Below, piece by piece: positions 5,928 to 10,166 of a stretch of 10,166 nucleotides of DNA; position 1 is the first letter of the stretch, and each line of letters starts with the position of its first letter. This stretch comes from 20CM-2-65-7 sp035943355. Lineage in GTDB: Bacteria; Gemmatimonadota; Gemmatimonadetes; Gemmatimonadales; GWC2-71-9. The position numbers and the translations under genes are program-made. The stretch is taken from positions 1 through 10,166 of the forward strand of contig DASZCG010000274.1 in assembly GCA_035943355.1 (NCBI GenBank). Direction: 5' to 3'. The notes under the pieces are model-generated. The model saw only the letters and a program-made list of their open reading frames with translations. It did not search any database and was not told the DNA's origin.

Positions 5928-8587
5928 CAGCGGCCCTCCGCCATCGCCGCGCGCTGCTGGCGCAAGTACTCGATCACCGCGTGCGCAACGGGGCCGACAC
6001 GCTCGAACGCGTCCCGGGCAGCATCGAGCTCGCCCGCGCGCGCCGCCGTCTCAACGCGCTCGAGCAGCTCCGCCAGCTCACGCGCGCCGATGGTCGCCGC
6101 GGCCCCACGAAACGCGTGTGCCGCCTTCGCCATCTCCATCTCGCTCCCACTGGCCGTCGCCGTGGCCAGGGCCGCGAGTCGATCCGGTGCAAGGCGCAGG
6201 AAGGTGTCGAGAATCGAATAGAGCGCTTCCTCGGCGCCGGCTTCGCGCAGCATGGTGCGGAAACCGTCGAAGTCCACCGGTGGGGAGGCAGTGACAATCC
6301 CGGAGACCGTCGGGCCTGCCGACGTCTGCTCGACGAGAGCAAACAGCTCATGAGCCTTGAATGGCTTGGCGAGGTAGTCCGTCATGCCGTGCGCCAGGCA
6401 ACGCTCGCGCTCTCCCGACAGCGCATGCGCGGTCATTGCGATGATGGGCAGGTGCCGGCCTCTGGAGCTCGCGCGCAGCGCCTGAGTCGCCTCAAACCCG
6501 TCCATCTCGGGCATCTGCACGTCCATCAGGATGACGTCGTAATCGCGCGCCGCTACCGCGTCCACCGCCTCGCGGCCATTCCCGACGACATGCACCTCGT
6601 GCCCGCGTTTCACGAGCATCGCGATCGCGACCTGTTGATTGACGGGATTGTCTTCCGCGAGCAGCACACGCAGAGAACGGCGTGATTCGGCGATCGTGTG
6701 TCGCGTCACCACCTCCGCGGCGTCCGGGTCCGCGGCGACATCCGCGAGGACGGTGCCGAGCGCCTCGAGCAGATCCGCCCGCGACAGCGGCTTCGTGAGA
6801 TAGCCGCGAATCCCCAGTTCGCGGCACCGTTCGCCATCGCCGCGCTGACCAGCCGAGGTCAGCATCAAGAGATTGGTTCCCTTGAGCGCCCTTTCCTGAC
6901 GCACGAGGGTCGCCAATTGGAAGCCGTCCATGTCGGGCATCTGGACGTCGAGGATCGCGAGATCGTACGGCGTCTTGTGCTGAACCGCGTGGCGTATCGC
7001 GTCGAGGCCTTCGCCCGCGGTCGTTGCTTCATCAATCTTGATGCCTTCTGCGGCGAGCATTTCCCGGAAGATCCGGCGATTGGTCTGATTGTCGTCGACC
7101 ATCAGCATGCGGCGCCCGCTCAGCGCGGCAAGACCGGCGCTCCGCTCGTGTGCCGCGGCAACCACGGGGAAGGCGAGGGCAAACGAGAATGTGCTGCCTC
7201 TTCCCGCCTCGCTCTGAACGGCCAGCTCGCCGCCCATGAACCGCACGAGCCGTTGCGAGATGGCCAAGCCGAGACCGGTACCGCCGTAGCGTCGCGTCAT
7301 CGTGGAGTCGGCCTGGGTGAATTCCGTGAAGATCGTCTTGAGGTGCTCGGGCGCGATGCCGATTCCAGTATCGCGCACGGCGAAACGCAGCGCGGCGCTG
7401 CCGTCGCTCCGCTGGGCGAGCGTCACCGACACGACGACTTCGCCTGCCTCAGTGAACTTGATCGCGTTGCCGATCAGGTTCATCAAGACCTGGCGCAACC
7501 GCGTGGGGTCGCCGCGTACGCTGCGGGGCACCTCGGGCGCGACTTCGGCAAGCAGTTCGAGATGCTTCTCGCGCGCGCGAACGGCGAGCAGGCTGGCGGT
7601 GGCATGGACCACCTTCGCCAGGTCGAACGGAATCGATTCGAGCTCGAGGTGCTCGGCCTCGATCTTCGAATAGTCGAGAATGTCGTTGAGGATCATCAAC
7701 AGCGCCTCCGACGACGAGCGGACGAGCTCGAGCGCGCGCCGCTGCTCGACGCTGAGATCGGTATCGAGGATCAGCTCCACGAAGCCGAGCACCGCATTCA
7801 TCGGAGTCCGGATTTCGTGACTCATGTTCGCGAGGAACGCCGAGCGCGCCCGCGCCGTCCGCTCGGCGAGGTCGCGGGCATCGCGCATGACCGCTTCCGC
7901 GCGTTTGGCCGCCTCTTCGCTGACCGCGAGCCGCGCGGTCGTACCGAGGTGCTCGACCAGCGTCATGTGCGCGCGACGGGCCACGATCGCCATGCCGAGC
8001 GTGAACACGGCAACCACGATCGCGGCCGCGAGATCGGGGCGCCGGTCACTCATGGCCAGCGATGCAAACACGGGGAGGGCCATACCGGCGAGGAAGCCGC
8101 GGAGGCTCAGCGGATCGGCTGCCAGTGTCGTCAGTGCGCTGGCGATGATCCCGGCGAGCACGACCAGAATGAGCGCGGCGGTCTCGAAGGGCACGAGCGG
8201 CAACACCAGCGCACCGCCCACGCCCCAGGCGATCGCCAGCAGCGTCACGGTAATCCGTACGCCCGTGCGAACGGCCCGGTTCGTCTGATGGTTACGTGCG
8301 GCAACGACCAACCAGATTCCGCGCGCTGCGGCGGCGAGGACCACGGCCCCAGCCCAACCGAGCAGCAGGGAGTGCGGGGCGCCCGTCCAGGCGAGCGCGA
8401 CAATGACTGCAATGAGGAAAGGATGGACCCAGACGCCGAGTTTGCTTTCGTTGACCAGCCGGTCCTGCAGCAGTCGCGCGAGATCGGACCGCAGGCGCGC
8501 GTCCGTCGCAACGGCGTCTTCCGGACGGTCGTCGCTCAGTTGCAGGGCGGGGGCGGGGGCGAGGGGGGGTCCGGAGGCGACGGTCAT
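5927..8587 (-). CDS. Hybrid sensor histidine kinase (6 TM - HisKA - HATPase - REC - REC - HPt)
   Basis: An 886-residue inner-membrane hybrid kinase. A Pro/Ala-rich start and short helix (1-50) lead into about six hydrophobic segments (roughly 53-69, 73-96, 112-131, 135-158, 162-179, 185-203), then a signalling helix (205-250). HisKA has H257 in SHEIRTPMN. The ATPase domain shows the N-box N370/N374, DTGIGI (406-411) and GGTGLGLAI (435-443). Receiver 1 has D547 (AILDVQMPDMDG) and K599; receiver 2 has D689 (VILMDVQMPEMDG) and K741. The HPt domain has H824 in AHAFRGAAATIGA. All catalytic residues are present, so the chain should run the relay H257 to Asp to H824 and on to the coupled downstream response regulator. 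No PAS, GAF or periplasmic sensor domain is visible; the membrane block must sense the signal and does not match a family I can name (MASE-like at most). ATG 8587 has only a weak Shine-Dalgarno sequence. An 82-bp gap to tRNA-Arg should contain its promoter. Confidence 0.96.
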   Translation of the reverse strand: MTVASGPPLAPAPALQLSDDRPEDAVATDARLRSDLARLLQDRLVNESKLGVWVHPFLIAVIVALAWTGAPHSLLLGWAGAVVLAAAARGIWLVVAARNHQTNRAVRTGVRITVTLLAIAWGVGGALVLPLVPFETAALILVVLAGIIASALTTLAADPLSLRGFLAGMALPVFASLAMSDRRPDLAAAIVVAVFTLGMAIVARRAHMTLVEHLGTTARLAVSEEAAKRAEAVMRDARDLAERTARARSAFLANMSHEIRTPMNAVLGFVELILDTDLSVEQRRALELVRSSSEALLMILNDILDYSKIEAEHLELESIPFDLAKVVHATASLLAVRAREKHLELLAEVAPEVPRSVRGDPTRLRQVLMNLIGNAIKFTEAGEVVVSVTLAQRSDGSAALRFAVRDTGIGIAPEHLKTIFTEFTQADSTMTRRYGGTGLGLAISQRLVRFMGGELAVQSEAGRGSTFSFALAFPVVAAAHERSAGLAALSGRRMLMVDDNQTNRRIFREMLAAEGIKIDEATTAGEGLDAIRHAVQHKTPYDLAILDVQMPDMDGFQLATLVRQERALKGTNLLMLTSAGQRGDGERCRELGIRGYLTKPLSRADLLEALGTVLADVAADPDAAEVVTRHTIAESRRSLRVLLAEDNPVNQQVAIAMLVKRGHEVHVVGNGREAVDAVAARDYDVILMDVQMPEMDGFEATQALRASSRGRHLPIIAMTAHALSGERERCLAHGMTDYLAKPFKAHELFALVEQTSAGPTVSGIVTASPPVDFDGFRTMLREAGAEEALYSILDTFLRLAPDRLAALATATASGSEMEMAKAAHAFRGAAATIGARELAELLERVETAARAGELDAARDAFERVGPVAHAVIEYLRQQRAAMAEGR
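8545..8568 (+). other. G-quadruplex motif in the template strand of the kinase start
   Basis: Four G runs (8545-8547, 8549-8553, 8555-8559, 8563-8568) are separated by loops of 1, 1 and 3 nt, which fits the strict four-tract pattern. The run lies on the + strand, the template for the kinase gene, and encodes its Pro/Ala-rich N-terminus (about residues 6-14). It may just be a consequence of proline codons in GC-rich DNA. Confidence 0.4.
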
Positions 8588-8669
8588 GAGTGCCTACATG
8601 GTACGAAACGACAGTAAAACGGGCCAGAGGATGTTGGACGCGTTAATTTGTAGTCTACGCGACGCTTGC

Positions 8670-8743
8670 GCGCCCGTAGCTCAGGTGGATAGAGCAGCAG
8701 CCTTCTAAGCTGTTGGTCGGAGGTTCGAATCCTCCCGGGCGCA
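8670..8743 (+). tRNA. tRNA-Arg (anticodon UCU)
   Basis: A complete cloverleaf of 74 nt. The acceptor stem is GCGCCCG (8670-8676) with CGGGCGC (8736-8742), plus discriminator A. The D-arm is GCTC/GAGC. The anticodon stem is GCAGC/GCTGT (last pair G-T) with loop CTTCTAA, so the anticodon TCT is at 8704-8706. The T-arm is GGAGG-TTCGAAT-CCTCC. CCA is not encoded. It reads the rare AGA (and by wobble AGG) arginine codons. It is transcribed away from the kinase gene. No convincing promoter is seen; TTGGAC at 8634-8639 is a possible -35 with a poor -10. Confidence 0.97.
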
Positions 8744-8795
8744 TGCATTTGGGTGTACTCTATTGAATAGCGGCAGCTCATTCAGAGGAGGCACG

Positions 8796-9014
8796 GTGGG
8801 TGAATTCAGCATTACGCATTGGCTCATTCTCGGAGCGGTCTTCCTGCTCTTCTTCGGCGCGAAGCGCATTCCGGAAGTGGGCGCGTCGCTGGGGAAGGGA
8901 TTCCGCGAGTTCAAGCGCGGGTTGAGCGACATCGGCAACGCGGCGAGCGAAGACCAGCCGCCGCCGCCGGCGCTGCCACCGGAGAACAAGCCCCCCAAGC
9001 GGTTGGTCGAGTAG
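8796..9014 (+). CDS. tatA: Twin-arginine translocase subunit TatA
   Basis: TatA oligomerises in the inner membrane to let folded twin-arginine proteins pass. The start is GTG 8796 because a strong Shine-Dalgarno AGAGGAGG (8784-8791) lies 4 nt before it; the longer open frame from 8763 has no such site. The 72-residue protein shows the family layout: a short N-terminus (MGEFSITHW), one TM helix (LILGAVFLLFFG), the hinge FFGAKRIPEVG, an amphipathic helix (ASLGKGFREFKRGLSDI) and a Pro/Lys-rich disordered tail. The basic hinge and FGAKR(I)PE phrase favour TatA over TatB. No tatB or tatC is in the window, so the partners are encoded elsewhere. It lies 52 nt after tRNA-Arg and 4 nt before the next gene, with which it is probably cotranscribed. 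Confidence 0.95.
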   Translation: MGEFSITHWLILGAVFLLFFGAKRIPEVGASLGKGFREFKRGLSDIGNAASEDQPPPPALPPENKPPKRLVE

Positions 9015-9018
9015 GTTG

Positions 9019-9747
9019 ATGCGGGTTGGGGCCGCGGCGGTGCTTTGCGCATGCACGGCACCGCTCGCGGCACAAACGCCGGGCATTTCAGACAACAGCT
9101 TTCTGGTTGAAGAAGCGTACAACCAGAATCCTCGAGTAGTGCAGCACATCAGCACCTGGCAGCGGTCGCTCCGCACGGGCTCCTGGAATTTCGCGTTTAC
9201 GCAAGAGTGGCCGGTCGGTTCGCAGCTGCACCAGTTGAGCTACAACCTGCTCGTGGGATACGCCGCGCGAACGAACCTCGAGTTTAGCGGCGTCGGGTTC
9301 AACTATCGCTATCAGCTGACGCCCGCCGACAACCGCGTAGCCGTGGCCCCGCGGGTGAGCGCACTCGTGCCACGCCGCGGCCATGTCGGTGTTCAGGTCG
9401 CGCTCCCGGTGAGCGTGGAGATGGGATCGCAGTTCGTGAGTCATTGGAATGCTGACGTGACGGTGACGCCACGGACGACGACGATCTACAATCTCGGCGG
9501 CAGTGTCGTGTGGCTCGCGCAGCCAACGTTCAACCTGTTGTATGAAGTGACGTGGGTGAGCGGGCCCGAGGGCGCGGTGTTGCTGATGAACCCAGGCGTG
9601 CGCTGGGCGTACAATTTCGCGAGCGGGCTGCAGATCGTCCCCGGCCTCGCGTATACGTATGGCGTCGGGCCCTCTCGTGGGGCCCAGGGTGCCTTTGTCT
9701 ATCTTAGTTTTGAACACCCGTTTGGGGGCAAATCGGACCCGAATTAG
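9019..9747 (+). CDS. Secreted outer-membrane beta-barrel protein with EEAYNQ motif (transporter-like)
   Basis: A 242-residue protein from ATG 9019 (a TTG directly before it adds one residue). A signal peptide is clear: MRVGAAAVLCACTAPLAAQ with cleavage after LAA (an alternative reading as lipoprotein is weak because the Cys lies inside the core). The mature start has DNSFLVEEAYNQNPRVVQHI, a phrase I associate with a conserved family in Gemmatimonadota, Acidobacteria and relatives. Strands follow: WNFAFTQEWPVG, HQLSYNLLVGY, LEFSGVGFNYRYQL, VAVAPRVSALVPRRG, VGVQVALPVSVEMG, NLGGSVVWLAQPTFNLLYEVTWV, VRWAYNFASGLQIVPGLAYTYGVG, AFVYLSFEHPF. This suggests a ten- to twelve-strand barrel, similar in style to the MetA phenol-degradation or transporter annotations. 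Substrate unknown. It starts 4 nt after tatA, but there is no sign that it is a Tat substrate (no twin Arg). Confidence 0.8.
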   Translation: MRVGAAAVLCACTAPLAAQTPGISDNSFLVEEAYNQNPRVVQHISTWQRSLRTGSWNFAFTQEWPVGSQLHQLSYNLLVGYAARTNLEFSGVGFNYRYQLTPADNRVAVAPRVSALVPRRGHVGVQVALPVSVEMGSQFVSHWNADVTVTPRTTTIYNLGGSVVWLAQPTFNLLYEVTWVSGPEGAVLLMNPGVRWAYNFASGLQIVPGLAYTYGVGPSRGAQGAFVYLSFEHPFGGKSDPN

Positions 9748-9764
9748 TCCGAGCAGAGAGCCCC
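9724..9764 (+). terminator. Weak nested hairpin at the end of the barrel gene
   Basis: The inner stem TCGGAC (9733-9738)/GTCCGA (9747-9752) overlaps the stop codon, and an outer stem GGGGC (9725-9729)/GCCCC (9760-9764) surrounds it. GCCCCC at 9781-9786 is an alternative outer partner. There is no proper T run afterwards (TATCTT only), so this is at most a poor intrinsic terminator shielding the rRNA promoter. Confidence 0.3.
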
Positions 9765-9779
9765 TATCTTCAAATAATT
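9765..9779 (+). promoter_or_regulatory. A/T-rich UP-like element of the rRNA promoter
   Basis: Twelve of these 15 bases (TATCTTCAAATAATT) are A or T, in an otherwise GC-rich stretch. If the start site is near 9822 this block covers about -57 to -43, where UP elements bind the alpha C-terminal domains of RNA polymerase. Role inferred from position and composition. Confidence 0.55.
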
Positions 9780-9786
9780 GGCCCCC

Positions 9787-9815
9787 TTGACTCACCTCCA
9801 CACCCCGGCTAGTAT
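9787..9815 (+). promoter_or_regulatory. rRNA operon promoter (sigma-70 type)
   Basis: -35 TTGACT (9787-9792) and -10 TAGTAT (9810-9815) are separated by exactly 17 bp, giving an expected start near 9822. The discriminator CCGCGT (9816-9821) is GC-rich, as in stringently controlled (ppGpp-sensitive) stable-RNA promoters. It is followed by antitermination signals and 16S rRNA, giving a leader of about 170 nt. Confidence 0.75.
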
Positions 9816-9824
9816 CCGCGTCTC

Positions 9825-9845
9825 GCTGCGAGATTTTTTCGCAGC
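9825..9845 (+). promoter_or_regulatory. boxB-like hairpin in the rRNA leader
   Basis: A perfect 7-bp stem GCTGCGA (9825-9831)/TCGCAGC (9839-9845) closes a 7-nt loop (GATTTTT). It lies directly after the expected start and just before the boxA-like sequence, the same order as boxB-boxA in E. coli rrn leaders. Only two Ts follow the stem, so it is not a terminator. Confidence 0.5.
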
Positions 9846-9846
9846 C

Positions 9847-9858
9847 GCTCTTTGAGAA
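9847..9858 (+). promoter_or_regulatory. boxA-like rRNA antitermination site
   Basis: GCTCTTTGAGAA resembles the boxA consensus (T)GYTCTTTAAMA bound by NusB/NusE, differing mainly in GAG for AA. The position in the rrn leader, straight after a hairpin, supports the call. It would suppress Rho-dependent termination in the untranslated operon. Confidence 0.6.
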
Positions 9859-9994
9859 TTGATGATCGAGTGTGTGGAGTGCGGCCCCAATTGAGCGGAC
9901 GCGTTGTCAGAAGCGCGCCGCGAGGGGTTTCATTCTGATTGTGATTCGGACGACAGATGTACCAGTCGTTCGGTGAGCTGTTCGAATTTTCCAA

Positions 9995-10166
9995 TCATTG
10001 GAGAGTTTGATCCTGGCTCAGGACGAACGCTGGCGGCGTGCCTAACACATGTAAGTCGAACGGGACTCGGGGGGGCAACTCTCTGAGTTCAGTGGCAGAC
10101 GTGTGCGTAACTCGTGAGAAACTTGTCCATCGGTGGGGGATAGCCGGCCCAACGGCCGGTTAATAC
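9995..10166 (+). rRNA. rrs: 16S ribosomal RNA, 5' part (continues past the window)
   Basis: AGAGTTTGATCCTGGCTCAG at 10002-10021 is the universal bacterial 16S start, and GACGAACGCTGGCGGCGTGC and CTAACACATG follow as expected. Aligning GAGTTTGATC with E. coli position 9 puts the mature 5' end near 9995; the true processing point may differ by a few bases. About 172 nt are present, through variable region 1 (whose stem ACTCGG/CTGAGT can be drawn) to the GGTTAATAC segment. The sequence ATGTAAGTCG has T where ATGCAAGTCG is most usual. Sequence style suggests Gemmatimonadota, not verified. Confidence 0.97.

Noticed and set aside
6698..8617. A 639-codon open frame on the + strand, antisense to the kinase
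   Set aside because: The - strand frame has all kinase, receiver and HPt motifs. The antisense product is low-complexity, rich in Arg, Gly and His with no domain, and arises from GC-rich codon bias.
5258..8743. Genomic island between the two tRNA genes
   Set aside because: No integrase, no direct repeat of either tRNA 3' end and no visible composition shift.
8763..8795. Longer TatA N-terminus starting upstream (MNSGSSFRGGT...)
   Set aside because: It would translate through the strong Shine-Dalgarno AGAGGAGG and add a stretch not found in TatA; GTG 8796 fits the family.
9991..10001. Short palindrome CCAATCATTGG at the 16S 5' end
   Set aside because: Only 5 bp with a 1-nt centre, too small to fold as RNA and overlapping the standard 16S start; no role can be argued.

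Overview
The window looks like a chromosomal segment of a GC-rich, Gram-negative (diderm) bacterium. The partial 16S rRNA at the right edge, the many outer-membrane proteins and lipoproteins, and a beta-propeller/Omp85 fusion together suggest Gemmatimonadota or a close relative. That assignment is from memory and needs a 16S search. I see no insertion sequence, phage gene, CRISPR array or clear island boundary, and GC-rich codon use looks even throughout.

Left part (1-4211, + strand): a tightly packed run of six overlapping genes with an envelope theme. In order they are a 5'-truncated TolB-like propeller/Omp85 barrel protein, a lipoprotein, an LptE-like LPS-assembly lipoprotein, a one-TM protein resembling DUF4845, a single-domain heptose-1-phosphate adenylyltransferase (RfaE2/HldE C-terminal type), and the house-cleaning nucleotidase RdgB. 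Several starts are not ATG and overlap the preceding stop. An outer-membrane barrel gene (4300-5157) follows after a short gap.

Middle part (5158-8743): tRNA-Pro(UGG) and tRNA-Arg(UCU), both on +, bracket a two-gene operon on the - strand. The operon encodes a six-TM hybrid histidine kinase (HisKA-HATPase-REC-REC-HPt) and, translationally coupled to it, a response regulator with a C-terminal CxxC...CxxC tail. Together they could form a complete His-Asp-His-Asp phosphorelay. The tRNA-Pro flanks contain a degenerate GACG-phased repeat upstream and a G-rich element downstream that is complementary to the tRNA 3' end.

Right part (8744-10166, + strand): a stand-alone tatA, a secreted outer-membrane beta-barrel protein with an EEAYNQ motif, then an rRNA operon start. 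The rRNA start shows an A/T-rich UP-like block, a -35/-10 pair with 17-bp spacing, a GC-rich discriminator, a boxB-like hairpin, a boxA-like antiterminator and the first ~170 nt of 16S rRNA.

Most of the window is ordinary housekeeping and envelope chromosome. The items most worth a second look are the response regulator with the cysteine tail, the unrecognised six-TM sensor region of the kinase, and the structured sequences around tRNA-Pro. I do not see a clearly new defence or mobile system.
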